64,000 nucleotides of DNA from Antedon mediterranea. Its lineage: Eukaryota > Echinodermata > Crinoidea > Comatulida > Antedonidae. Location: positions 13,186,501 to 13,250,500 of the forward strand of contig NC_092671.1 of the NCBI RefSeq assembly GCF_964355755.1, given 5' to 3'. Position numbers and translations under genes: made by a program. Of this stretch, positions 1 to 12,700 are shown in pieces; within the stretch, counting starts at the first letter, position 1, and the number at the start of each line of letters is the position of its first letter. The notes beneath the pieces were generated by a model, which saw only the letters and a list, made by a program, of their open reading frames with translations, had not been told where the DNA came from and did no database searches.

Positions 1-2460
1 ACTTGTGCTCAGGTTTAATTCTTTATAAGTTATACCCGACAATAGTTTTTTGTCACAAATTCACAAAACACTTATTGTTCGCCGTAGGGTATTAAGGTAT
101 CTTAGAAATTGATTTACAGAAATATACATTTATACATTATAGTCTGACTGATTGACCACAATTATGGCTACGCCCAAGGCAGAAACATGGCCGCCAAAAA
201 TAAATGGGGCAATTATAGGTCATAGTTTTATCAGCGGTTTGGCGGACTCATTTTCCCTCAAACACGGGCTAGGGGGCGAGCAATAAGTATTTACACATTT
301 AAGGGTTTATGATTCTAGGCGTATCCTTCACATTTTAACTACTTCATTATATTGCTATTTTCCGAATTGTAAAGATTTAATTCAATACTTATATAATAAT
401 AAATTCAAGAGATTTCACTAACACTACTGAAATCCAGAATATTTTGTAAATCTGAGCATAGTACAGATTGAAATAAAAGGCATTGTAATTAATCATTGAC
501 TCCAAAAATATATATAAAATCGAAACATTTGAATAGGCCACTGTAAATAACCCAGATGTTAATATGATAGAATAAACTAAATTGCAAAATAAGTCATAGA
601 TAGTGGCCATATTCTGTGTTGTGAAACCTTTGGAGACATAAACTTCAAATGAAGTGCAATTTTGTGGAAAATGTTCCATTACCAAAAAAATATACCAAAC
701 AAAATTCTAGTCTACAAACGTAGACAAGATACATGCTTTTGGTTTCACATTAAGTGTCAATCAAGATATATTTTGGTTCGCATTTTATAGGTTAGGATGA
801 AAGTCTGCACCGATTTTGTTACGAAATATGGACTATCAGGAGTGTATTACAGTACTTGCTTTATATTTTCAGATGACAGTATCTTGCTTTGTAAAGGTAT
901 AAGGGCCAAATTAAGCAATGCAAACATATATACAATTGTAGACCAAAGCATGCAGAAACTTAAAAAAATGAACACATTTTTGTTTTTTTATCATCATTGT
1001 CATTTCAATTGATTTTCTTTTCAAGAAGTACATTCACTAAAGAAGTTTGGATAAATAAAGAGTTATATATTATTTGACAGCTGCACAAAAGTCAAAGCTA
1101 GATGTGTAAACTTTGTTTGGAAAAATCTTACAAAAGTATTTTAAAGTAACCGAAACACGATTTTAAGTTTCGCAAATTTTAATAATTATTAAAATAATTA
1201 ATTTTACTGATAAAACTTTCTGAAGTTGAAATTGTGTTAATATTTAATAACTAGTATTACTTTTCTGCTGTTTCTGTAAATCGTAGATGTACACATACTA
1301 ATTATATTGTATGGATGATAAAGACAGTTCTAAAGTTGCAGAATCAAAATATCCATCTATTTAGAGAATTCATAAATAGTAAAACAAATATAGCTACATT
1401 TAGGTTGCACAGAGACGTATAGTCGATAATGCTTTGACAGTATTGATTTTGTAATTGAACGCCGTAAAGCATGATTTTGGAAGTCAAAAAAGAAGATTAA
1501 AAGAAGAATGGGTTTAGATATCAGACATTCCAAATGTATTACGTGACAGATGAAAATGTATAAATTGATAAAAACACAGGAAGTGAGAATAATCTATTTA
1601 AAAAAAATAATGTTAGTGATTGATGGTATCTAAATTAATCTTTGATCAAAAGAGGCAATCTATAGCCTTAACGTTACGTTTATATTTATATCACCATTCA
1701 AGAACCCATTCCATTAGAAACCTCATTCAGGGTGTATTTATTCCTTAACCTATTCATTATTAATGAATAATAAAGACATATGAAAAGGTGATACCTCAAT
1801 TTTGTCGGGGCTTATATTTGACATAAATGTAGTAAAATAACCAACTCTGTGTGCCTAATTGATTTGTAAATTCTTTTCAACAATAATAATACTAGTTTTT
1901 TTTACTAAATACTTTTTTTTTTTTAATATTTACTTCTATGCAATGTTACAATATTTGCCTACCGCACCCTCTATCATCTTTTCTTGTTTCTGACCAACAG
2001 CGGGCGTAAGGCATACTATTAACTCAAACATAAGGTACGATTTTTAAGTAGTATTTCGTAGTAGTATAATCGAAATCCTGCTTAAAATTTTCGCTAGTAA
2101 TTTTTAACTAGACTCATAATCATATAGTCATAGAAGCGAGTGTAATTTCCGTTTACTGTTCCTTGACGAGACGATTGTAAAAATTATAAATTTTAAAGAA
2201 TACATAATACAAACAATAGGCCTAGGCCTATATCTATAGGCCTAAAGTCAAGTGAACATTATTTTCTATTTAAAGATACTACTTAACAAAGTTTAGCAAC
2301 ATTTTTTAAGTTATCGTTATTTTTTATTCTTCCGAAAAAAAAACATCAACAAAAAGTAACAGATATTACTGTGAGAAAATCACACTTACTACCACTAACG
2401 TGGCAACACGGTTATTAAATGCAATGCTCTTGCTTCTTCTAGACATATTTGTTGTCTTAC
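1..2460. other. Gene-poor stretch downstream of peptide gene 1
   Basis: I see no convincing coding exon here. Further exons of the minus-strand precursor at 2656-2461 must lie in this stretch or beyond the left edge. Several AG acceptors could be joined in phase (for example just above 550 and 1330), but none yields a recognisable peptide. At 2217-2245 there is a cluster of overlapping TAGGCCTA palindromes. The rest is AT-rich unique-looking sequence with short homopolymer runs near 1912-1924. Confidence 0.5.
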
Positions 2461-2656
2461 CTTCAACGCCTGGTGCAATGTTATTTCGTAGCGAACGCAT
2501 GGCTGGTAAAGGATAATGTTTACTACAAACCATTCTTCCATTTCCATCCATCTCGCACCTCTGTCTTTTGTTAAGCTTACTAGCTGTAATACATTCTCCT
2601 TGATATGATAGCAATACTACATAAACGATTAGTCCTATAATACGGTTGGTATTCAT
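2461..2656 (-). CDS. Secreted cysteine-containing peptide precursor, first exon (partial)
   Basis: I do not recognise the family. The ATG at 2656 opens a hydrophobic signal peptide (about residues 1-22, ending near GEC). A LNKR dibasic site follows, then a segment beginning QRC, with two cysteines spaced C-x9-C and the stretch HYPLPAMRSLRNN. An N-terminal Gln after KR would become pyroglutamate, as in many neuropeptides. The frame runs into a good splice donor, G|GTAAGA, at 2460 (phase 1), so the protein continues in an unseen exon. A TATA-like box lies about 65 bases upstream. The layout (signal peptide, dibasic site, short cystine loop) suggests a peptide hormone or neuropeptide precursor. 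The downstream open frame past the donor is probably intronic. A chance ORF remains possible. Confidence 0.5.
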
Positions 2657-2717
2657 GATTTTTATGTTAGCTAATCGGCTACTACAAGTACGAATGAAAG
2701 CAGAATCTTCTCCAAGT

Positions 2718-2726
2718 TTTTAAATA
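2718..2726 (-). promoter_or_regulatory. TATA-like box of peptide gene 1
   Basis: Minus strand TATTTAAAA, about 62 bases upstream of the ATG at 2656. This would place initiation near 2690 and give a 5' leader of roughly 35 nt. The position matches that of the TATA boxes of the other two peptide genes. Confidence 0.4.
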
Positions 2727-2727
2727 C

Positions 2728-3663
2728 ATAGGTGCTACATAATAAGTTGTATAAAACTTATTACATAAGCAATTATATGATTACGGTATGTCAATTAATA
2801 ATCAGACAAAATAGATTATAATGAATTAATTTGTATTATCTATATAAATGTATATTTATATTAGTAAATAGATATTTAATTGAAATAATAGATACATATT
2901 CTCTGGAGAACGGTACTAATTACGAAATAAGTTTTGTGTTTATTCGATCTAACGAGAGGATGTGACGTTTACACCCATATTTCCAAATAGGTATCATTTC
3001 GTACAAATATTTATAATAAGTCTTCAAAGCAATTATGATTATATGGACATCAGATTATACTGGATGAAGCTTGTCTGGGTCTGTGTTTATAATCAAGGGA
3101 ATATGCATAATGTTCCACCGTCGTGGTCGATAGTTCTACAATCTAAAACAGCAAAAGCTAAAACACAAAAAATTCATCCCTTTGTGGTCCAAAGAGGGCG
3201 GTATTTACTTACTGTAAATTATGGATGGAATTTTACCTCTACAATTATTTAACGATGTGAGTATTAGGTTGATTGAAAAGTTCATTATTAGAATAATTTA
3301 GTTGTATTTTCGACATTGAAAAACAACACACAAACAACAACTTGTTCAAAATTTGTTTGTCGACTTTTTTAGGTACAAGAACAGTATTTACAGTTCGTTC
3401 CTATATTTAACTTAATTCTACGAATGATATACCGGTATAACGTCATTTGAAGGGGAAAAAAGAAAACAAAAAGGCTGTTCTTGTCAATTCCATTTTATGT
3501 ACCTAGTTGTACTCTTCTAAAATTTTAGGTTCCAGACGCCGATTCCACTTAAATTGCTATAAATATTTTGGCCCACATGGCATTTCATACGTACAATACT
3601 TTATCTTAGTTTTACGAAAATCGAAACGCTGACTGTTGGGCAACAACATAAGACAGAAAATAA
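2728..3663. other. Spacer between peptide genes 1 and 2
   Basis: This would be the 3' untranslated and intergenic part of the gene at 4260. I see no other gene. A forward open frame at 2962-3252 has no start context, domain or splice logic and is not called. Confidence 0.4.
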
Positions 3664-4260
3664 CTATACTTCGGGCAAGTATACAGTAGATGTATAGAGA
3701 TAATTATCTACTAAACTAACTACTAAAAATAATGAGTGTTATATAATCCTTCACCACATTTAAGGTTAAACTAAGACGTAACTACATTTACTTTATCAAA
3801 AACACATCGGGTAAACCAGAAATGTCTTCATTTTTATATAAACTAATAATGTAATCAATAATTGTAACATGATAAACTTACGTGTATTGGAGTTTGATAA
3901 GTACTCCATTCCAATGGGTGGGGTAAACGGTGTTGGATTTAGATTCAATTGATGATGACGGTGATAGTAGCCAGAGTCTTGAAAACGATCATCTTGATTC
4001 TCCAAATATATTCGGTTATCAACTGAGTAGGGACGCTGTGGTGGTAGACGGTACAATCCACTCAGCGAGTTACTGACAGCATCATGTCTTTTGCCAACAC
4101 GAATTGGAAACTTTGGTACACTGCGTTTTTTAATGTATTGTTCTGCATTATGCTGCCCTAATATAAAGCATCTTGATGGTGCTAGTAACACGTATAAAAC
4201 TAAGCACAATAAGTATATACATCTTTTGGACACGTTAGCGGTCATTTTGATGTTTTTCAT
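3664..4260 (-). CDS. Secreted neuropeptide-like precursor with an amidation site
   Basis: Exon 1 is 4260-3882. It encodes a signal peptide (about residues 1-31, with hydrophobic core YLLCLVLYVLLA), then a short spacer ending IKKR, then SVPKFPIRV followed by GKR. That is the standard signature for a peptide released by dibasic cleavage and C-terminally amidated. A long Pro/Tyr/Asn-rich propeptide with few further cleavage sites follows. Exon 1 ends at a near-perfect donor, C|GTAAGT, phase 1. A candidate terminal exon, 3722-3664, follows a pyrimidine-rich TTTTTAG acceptor, joins in phase and adds about 19 codons before a stop. That join is tentative. A TATAAAAG box lies 47-54 bases upstream. 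I cannot assign the peptide to a named family. Confidence 0.6.
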
Positions 4261-4306
4261 TTTGTAACTGAAGCGAATGTGTATGTTGAATTAATATCTG
4301 GGTGAT

Positions 4307-4314
4307 CTTTTATA
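4307..4314 (-). promoter_or_regulatory. TATA box of peptide gene 2
   Basis: Minus strand TATAAAAG, a strong consensus TATA box. It ends 47 bases before the ATG at 4260, placing the start site near 4280 and giving a leader of about 20-25 nt. Confidence 0.6.
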
Positions 4315-4320
4315 GTTTAA

Positions 4321-7300
4321 ATTTTAATTAAAAACTTGATGTTAATTTTGTCAAATTTGAATTATTTCATTTTGTTAAAAGCATTATCCGGAAACACTTG
4401 CATCAAGGGACATCTTACATACAACTTATGTTATTGTAAAATAACTCTGCTTCAATAAGTTCCATATTAATTTATGTTTCTTGTTTATATAAAATACCGC
4501 ATGCGTTGTAAAAAAGTTATGACAATATTAGGATGATTGATTATGATTGTAATTACTACACCAGTAGCTTACAATCATAACCTAGAAATATTATTAATTA
4601 TATATAAATATTAGGCTGCTATAAGTAAATTTATAGGTCAAATGTTACGAATGATGCGCATACGTTCATTGACTTTTGAACGTACTTTTTGCATTCAAAC
4701 GTAAGTTCTACCACAACTTTTGAAAATGGTGCTTCTAAAGTTACATTGAATACAGTAATTAGTATCAATAGACCAAAGGTGCTTTTAGTGTGGCATTGTC
4801 AATCGCTAGGATTGTTATTCGTATTTATTATGCTTCTTGTTTGTAGAAAGAGGAGGGGTTTTATAACCACAGTGCAATACAATACAAATATAAATAGATG
4901 TTCCATAATGTGTGTAGCTAAATATGACTGATGTAACTTATAGGTGATTTATCATGTAGAGTCCATTTATTCACTTTATAAATATGCACTGTCATTCCTT
5001 AAATTGCAATTGATCATATTTAAATTATGTTTTTACTGACATCCAAAATCGCAATATGAATATCATAATCATTCATCATTTATTTTTGAAAGAAGATATA
5101 TAGTATATAAATGCTTTTATTATTTTGTTTTTATGTGAACGTCTAATAATAGAATAAGGAATGTGTCGGAAATACCCGTTTGTCTCATAATAAAGATAAA
5201 TATTTACTCGCCCATGTCATGTTACTAAACTACTAATTCATTAATCAGTATTAGAAGTTGTAAACTCGTGTAGTCGGTTATTATTACACGAATTTACACT
5301 AGTGGTTCCCTCGGGTATGACAAGAAGCAAGACTGTATAATTATAGACGATTACGCACGAAGTCGATTATTATTAGCGATATAATTAATCATTTGAGTAA
5401 GATCTCAGGCAATGGAATTATGGACATCTCATTCATTAAAACAACTGAGTTGAATTAATTCAAACTTAATTCATTTGTTCGGTCATTCGTTTTATTTTTT
5501 AGTTCATTCACTCGTTCTTTCATTCGTTGAGCTGTTAGACTTTGTGTCAATTACTTAATCGCGCCAACTGTTAATCAGACATCCACACAGTGGCATCTAG
5601 CCTACTTTAGAAACCCATCCTTCAAGTAGCGAATTGAGTCAAAACTAAACCCAACTAAGTTTTATTTCGTACTCCAGGATTGAAAAAAAAGTAACGAGCG
5701 CCATCATTTGCTAGATGATTGCTAAATGCGTTTCAGTAAACACCTACCTGTGAAGGTAGTTTGTAAATATGTTACGTATGTTTCAGACTAATATTACACA
5801 AGGTTAACCACCGAAACAAGTAGACATAATATTAATAACATTTCAGAGCTTTTCATTTGGTTAATCACAAATAAAATATTAGCCCACCTTAAATCCAATC
5901 TAGACCTCTCCTCTGTACTGCACACACTGATATTACCGTAAATATCCAATAGGCCTACACAAGTAGGGTTACTCACGTCGTCGCTACCGATGATCCTTGC
6001 ACAAGGTCATGACGGGTGTAACAGCGTAATTACGTTGACAGGGCCTAAGTCCAATAGAGCCTTTAAAACACGTTTGCTTCAAACAACGTAGATTCTGAAT
6101 ATATTCTAGATTAAAATTGAACCCCAAAACCCAATTGGTGAAGACATATTATAATTAATTTGTGTAGAACCATGGAGGGTAGAACTAAGAATTTTGTTAA
6201 CGGTTACTTTAAAAAAAACTCACATCCGTTACGTCAAACGTCACAATATTTTCTAAACAGTTGACGCCCTCTATATGAATATTTTACGTTTAAACCACGA
6301 ACATAAAATTATTGACTTCCAATAAGAATCATTTAAAAATAACTAATGCCCTCTATAAAACTAGAAATAATCTATTTTAGGCATAAATAAAACAAACAAT
6401 TATTGGATAAACAATTGTGTGTACTAGGCCTGATAACTGTATTATATATTTGTTACTTAAATCTATGTCGGTATTATCAGGGAAGAGTGATATTGAATTA
6501 TCGAGATGACAGTAGTTCAAATAAAGACCACTGAACTGAAATACAATTAAATAAGTTTTATAACGATTAATTTCCCATAAACTACAATGACGTTTACGAG
6601 AATTCAATTTATGTATTTTAAGCAGACCTCAATTTTAATAGGAAATTGACGTACGTAGATTGATCGATATACGAAAGTTGTGACGCTTCCAAAAATGTGG
6701 GTTTTGTCGTGTCTTGTGTTTTATGTATTGCTTTTCATTTGCCGTTTATTATTATGCTGTTTAAGATGTACAGTAATTTTCAAATACAATTGAAATATTG
6801 TTGAACATTCTTGACACGTTCTTAAAAAGTACGACCATTTACATTTACATGTTGATTAATGTAACGACATTGGTGTTACAAACAGACATTAAAGACGTTA
6901 AACTTGATGATAGATAATCGTGAATCAAGAGTTTTTGCACGGCTTTTTGCCGTGGGTCAATATGGTAATTGACGAGTTCTAAGACGTTGTATGTATAATA
7001 ATCACGCTCTAATGTATTTTCTACTTTTAGCACATAAAATACAGTTTATTTAAACATTTTATTCATTCAAAAAATACATTGAATATACTAGTATGTATTG
7101 AAACTGATTTAATCTTGTGAATGATTAAATAAAAACATTTACTAGGCATACACATAAGCCTACATTTGTGTGAGTTACGGTATTAAATACCTCAAACTAA
7201 TTTTGTTGATAATTTTAAACTTACTGATTAATTATTACCCGTTATGTTCCATTTATTTAAGAGCATATTCTATGCTTATTTGTGTTAAGGTTGAAGGGAA

Positions 7301-8029
7301 TGGGAGTGGGTTCTTCACCCAGATATAAACACATCAACACAACCATTTACTGTACATGACAATTTGTAATACACAAAAATATTATAAAAATGTTCTCCGT
7401 AATTTATAATACGTATTATGTAAAGTCATGTACGCTTACTGAATTTCTTATTTCTAACACATGAGGACAAAGCGAATCACCAGTAAACTACATAATTTAA
7501 AAGAAGGTTTCTGCTTAACCACATTAATTAGAAATAGTAATGATGAATTTGAAAATGAAGCAATCATTCAATACCATGCGCATCTTAAATAATAAACGAT
7601 GAATAGAGTGCTTATTTGAATATTATTCGTTTTGTGTCATCTGTAAGATGTCGAACAATTTATCCATTTTCATCTACGCAATGTAGTCAACTGCAGAATT
7701 GATGCCAATTAACATTATTGGAAAAACGGAAAATTCATTTAATTAATCTTGGATAAAAGATAATTTACATTATCTTTTTATATTCCATTTAATGATCGTT
7801 CACATTCATAAACAATTTAACTTAACAATTTACAAATTAAACTCGAATTATAAAGGTTATGTATATCTAATGGAGATCAAATTCTCGGTGTATTCTATAT
7901 TCAAACACCACCAAAATTGTACTATAATACTTAAGCCATATCTTTTATAACTAAAAGATATATATTTTATACTACTATTGCTAACTTTTTTTAGGCCGAG
8001 TATTCTCAAGCCCTGTCAAAGGAATATGG
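4321..8029. other. Gene-poor AT-rich region
   Basis: No exon could be supported on either strand. At about 5460-5530 there is a degenerate direct repeat of a TTCATTCGTT-like unit. Scattered TAGGCCTA palindromes occur (for example 5951). Donor-like and acceptor-like sites are present but do not assemble into a model. Confidence 0.5.
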
Positions 8030-8300
8030 TTTTCCAAATGTTCGACACTTTTACTTTATCGTTTTGATTTAGTTTTTTGTTTATTTTATTTGATCTCCAT
8101 TAAGATCCAGCGACTGATTCTTTAATACAATTCTAATACGATGAGCTAGTCACATGACAGTCTCTGTATGTTTTATTTGCATTTTAATGTGTTGTTTGTA
8201 AAAATGTGTATAACGTCTTCCAGGCTTTGCCTTTGTTATCACGTCCCCCGTTTTAATGTGTTTTTTGTTTTGATGGAGATAAATAAAGATTGATTGATTA
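8030..8300 (+). repeat. 3' end of a non-LTR retroelement
   Basis: The segment around 8053-8118 is nearly identical to 56397-56460 (CGTTTTGATTTAG, then CTCCATT[A/G]AGATCCAG). The element ends at 8295 with AATAAAGATTGATTGATTA, a polyadenylation-like signal followed by a short GATT repeat. The same kind of tail is seen at 62395-62440. A truncated LINE 3' end in plus orientation is the simplest reading. No coding part is visible. Confidence 0.5.
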
Positions 8301-9559
8301 ATTTATTAGATCCGATCACGTTGATCGTCAATAGTGCAACTTGCTGCTTGGTGAAGCAGTGTGCTTAGAAATATGTAGTCAAATTCAATTTAACAGGATC
8401 CTTTATTCAATCACATTACCTAAAAATAAATAAAGTTCGTATGATACTAAAACACCTTAAACACCTTAACCTTCTGAGACCAAGCAAAAACCCATGATGA
8501 ACACTTCAGAACTTTAAATGAATTAGAAAAAAAGTATACAGTTCCATCATTAATTATGAGAACTATACATAATTTCATTTGCAGATATTACATATTTATT
8601 TATAATCGTCGAATCATTGCTAATTCGAAATGGATAAAGGGAGGCTTAAAATCCCCAGAGTGCATTATTTGAAATGAAAGTAATTTTACGTAATTCACGT
8701 ATTTGGTATTTGCACATTCATAAACAATTTAACTTTAAAGCGGTCACGACGTCATTACACAGATTGATAAACTCGAATAATCAGCATAATGTTTTAACGG
8801 GATAAGATGTAACAGCACTTGAGTGGGAAAAACGTCCAACGTAAATAAGTGGAATTGTCTTTGATTACAGTTGCCAAGGTATATGAGATGATCTTTGTGT
8901 TATCATATAATTAATTACCGTACCTGATATATTAAAGATGATCGACGGTATAAAAGCAATGAGGGGTTCTTCCTCAAGCCATAGGTTAAAACTACTCTAT
9001 TCAAGACGTGGTTTCCATAATTGAATAGTATATTAGTTATGTGAAGTGTTGAAGATAAATATGTCCTCGATGGTTAAATATTCTGTTATGTAATATTTGT
9101 TACGATAGTTTTGTGGTGAATTACATAAACCACTAAAAACCGTAAGACTTTTTTCCACTCCATAATCGACATTGGTTTGCGCATTTAAACTTTTTGAAAC
9201 CAATAATTGTGTTGAATAAAATAATATAAATTTACTTTACATATTTCCAAATACTTGTTTGCGATGCGAAAAACGCGCAAACCAATCATAACGAACTGTT
9301 CGATTCATGGCAAATAAATTCGCATAATAGTGAAAAAAAAGGTTTTAGAAGAGAAAAAATATCCTAGCAAAGTAAACATTACAATCCCATAATGTGTATT
9401 TGACGAAGGTAATTTCGTATCATAATAGTTTAAATGTCGATTTGAACTCCCTGGTGACGTTTTAAGGGGGATATTATTCATGGCGATGACGTACTGAAAG
9501 GTGACATGCATATAATACATATGTATGATACAGCAGACGAACAAGATAAATAGGTCATT

Positions 9560-9760
9560 CTATTTGACAAACCTCCTGCATACAACCTCCTCTGCACCCC
9601 GTTCCAACCGTTTACTCATCTGTTTTAATAACCGGAAGGGGCCTCTTTTGAAATAAAGCCTTTGTTTCGCATGATAAAATGAATTATCTTTGTGGTTACA
9701 AACTGGTACTTCAAAAGAAGGATACACGGGCACGAACGTACTCGACAAAATGTAATAATT
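9560..9760 (-). CDS. Candidate terminal exon, basic cysteine-containing peptide (tentative)
   Basis: An open frame of 66 codons plus stop follows an AG dinucleotide at 9762-9761. It is rich in Lys/Arg with several dibasic pairs (KR, RR) and two cysteines. It has no ATG of its own, so it would have to be an internal or terminal exon. Its phase (0) matches the phase-0 end of the peptide-gene exon at 15684-15629, so it could be that gene's last exon. The polypyrimidine tract is poor and no AATAAA is close downstream. A rival terminal exon just after the acceptor near 15467 gives only about ten codons before a stop. Either or neither may be right. Confidence 0.25.
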   Translation of the reverse strand, partial: NYYILSSTFVPVYPSFEVPVCNHKDNSFYHAKQRLYFKRGPFRLLKQMSKRLERGAEEVVCRRFVK

Positions 9761-12700
9761 CTATATTGTTGGCCTAGTAAAACCAATAATTCCAATAATT
9801 GATGATACTAACTAGATGGCTCGGTGTATTTATTTTGTTTTAAATGTATGGGGCTCCCTCTATAATGGTTGCGTTATCTTACTGTACTTATAGTTTGTTT
9901 TTTGATTAACATATACCGTTTATTATTATTATTATTAAAATACACAGCAGATTATTGACTTCAATTCATAATGCTATGCTCGTCTAGCAGGTAATTTTCT
10001 TTAAACGTTGCGATATTATTATTCTTTATTGCCAGTATTATAACAGAAACGACGTGATAAACTATTCCTAATACATTAATAGGAATCAAAATCACAATAA
10101 CCACATGTTAAGATTAAGCTACCAACAAAGTCTGTGAACTTTTAACCGAAGTTGAAAGCAAAGTTAAATACCATTAATTAAATACCAGTTGAAGTAGTAT
10201 TTTCAATCGGTTTATGTTGCTTAAGTAGATTTTCAATTTTCAACCAAGCAAAAATTAATTGCATTACAAAATGCAATAATAGAAATTTCATTCGGCTGAT
10301 GTTGCCATAAGTCATTCTTCTTCCGAAAACAAAAGATATTTTGAATCAATTATTTATTTGAAAAACATTGTCGTCATCAATGTCTCAAGTAAACAAGTGT
10401 TAGTGAGCGGGATCGAATCTCGTTCTTCGAACTACAAAATATTTTGGACGAAATATAAACTGAAAAACAAGGTTGTTCATACGATGATGTTAGAATACGG
10501 CGAATAAAAGTCTTTCGTCACACACTACACATTTTGTCATTAGGCGAAAACAAATTGCAATAACTTAACGGATCAACTTAACCTATGACCCGAACGAAAT
10601 TGACTGTCATTAATTCTTAAAAGGAGGAACGTAAACAAAAATAAGTACAATTACCGTAAGCTTTATATTTAAAGGGTTGCTGCACTTTTATAGACAGCAA
10701 TTTATTTTAATCATTAGAGAAAATGACGCCTCGCTTAAAAGCTGGTATACATAGGAAGTACTATGACGAATAGACGTCAACTTGTTATAATGTTCGAGCT
10801 CTTCAATTACCATTTGCAAATGTAAGAACTTAGCCGAAGCCAAATTAATAATAATTAATTCATGTTATTGATTATTAGAATATTTTGTTTAATGTTATTA
10901 TGTAAGCGACTCGAAAACACCAGTACAAAATGTAGGCACGCCTACTTAGTATTTTTCTTTAGGCTAAAAATATAACATTATTTGCAACCACTTGTTTTTG
11001 GTGGTAAATCCAATGGATCATTATTAAATATATAGACCTAACCTTTAAAACAAGTTATTGTTCCCGAAAGGATTTTGACAGATTTCAGTCTTCTGCCAAC
11101 CTTGTTGCTTGTTTCTAGTTGCTATTAGTAGTAAGTTTCATTATATTGCATATTTATGTAGTTTCATTTACATTTTATATTAACATACATAGACTCCTCA
11201 AAATATGGGTATCGAGTGAGGACACTGTCATTGACACGCGTGCGCACTGGAAACCTGACTGAACTATTTCCTATCTCATTTTCTTTGCATATTTCTATAA
11301 CTTTATGAAACTATACATGAATGTTCATGTATCATATGGGGAGGAAACTATATTCAATCCGACAAAAACACCGAATACTCTAAAGACCTTTAAAAGTCAA
11401 CAGACTAGAAATTCAATTTCCAATCAGAGACCAAGGATGAACTTTCAACAAAGAATTAAATTAAATTTACGATTGAATTAGTTTATTCTGTAAGCCCACT
11501 GTTTCTACATTCTACAAATTATCATTCTAATTCCCTATTTGCACATTTAATTTCCATAAATAACAAATAAATTAAGATGAATTGGCCATAAGTAAGTTGT
11601 TTGTAGACGGATGCAGATTGAAAATAAAGTACATGAGTGGTCTGTAAAATGTCACTACTAATTATTCTTCGTAAAGATGTTCAATTTTGTACAAAATGAA
11701 TGCGACAGAATTGTTTCTATTAAAATAAATAAATCAAAGTTTAACGCTGGATGCATAACCAGAAACAAGCATATTCAATGCTATGTTGTTAGCAAATGAG
11801 CTGTTAACATTAAGTTAGTGCCCTGAAAGTAGGCCTACTGCATTTTAAACGATGATATGAATATAACATTTTAGATAATGTGCCGGTTGGGCGATTCTGA
11901 AAAATCCGAAAAATAGGTACGTCCAAAGTCCAACAGCCTTATAATATTCATCATCACGAACGCTAAACGTCTTGCGACTTAACAAAACTTTTCCCATCAG
12001 AGCGATTACTTTTGTTTTGGGTGGTTTTGGGTCATCCTCTTGGTTTCTTGGCTTTTCTCATAGATTCGGATACAGATGGGATATAAGAGTCAGACAAAAA
12101 AGGTGTCCACACATGTCAAGCGTCTTTATCACACTGCTTCACTTTTCCTCGTTTGTGCTGTTATATAAATCTTTGTTTGTTATTGTATTAGGCCATCTGA
12201 TGCCGAAAATATGTCAATTTCGTCTTCAATTATGCAATTCACAGTCCAAAGTTTACTAAAGAATATGCTTGCCACATAATTGTTTGAAAAAGAGCAGTTT
12301 AAAATGCAAAGAGAAAACCCCTCTGATCAGCTATAATTCGAAGTGAGTTTACAGAATATTAACATGTTGTATAATATACATACATTTCATGATTTATATC
12401 AGATACAATACTTCGTATTGATTGCTGTAATTTATAGGCAATATTATTATGATGAATATATAAATATTATTTGAAGGCTGTATTGCGTTAAAGGTAGTAT
12501 GTAAATGTTGTAGAGTTCGATTTGATTTACATGTATTAAATCTGAATTTGTATGAGAACAGGTGAGACGAGACAACGTCATGCTCATTTCTGTAGAAGAA
12601 TGATTGTCATTTAATATCAAAGTGTCCGATATTGCTATAATCATCATGAAAAGGCAATATAATTTGATTTCAGGATTTGTTCAGCCGATTTTGAAAGGGT

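Noticed and set aside
389-685. Hydrophobic 98-codon minus-strand frame
   Set aside because: No promoter, domain or cleavage site. One AG could splice it to the peptide exon at 2461 in phase, but the result is a random-looking hydrophobic protein.
5794-5976. Minus-strand frame ending in a signal-like MKSSEMLLILCLLVSVV
   Set aside because: It stops right after the hydrophobic run, and no credible donor lies before the stop.
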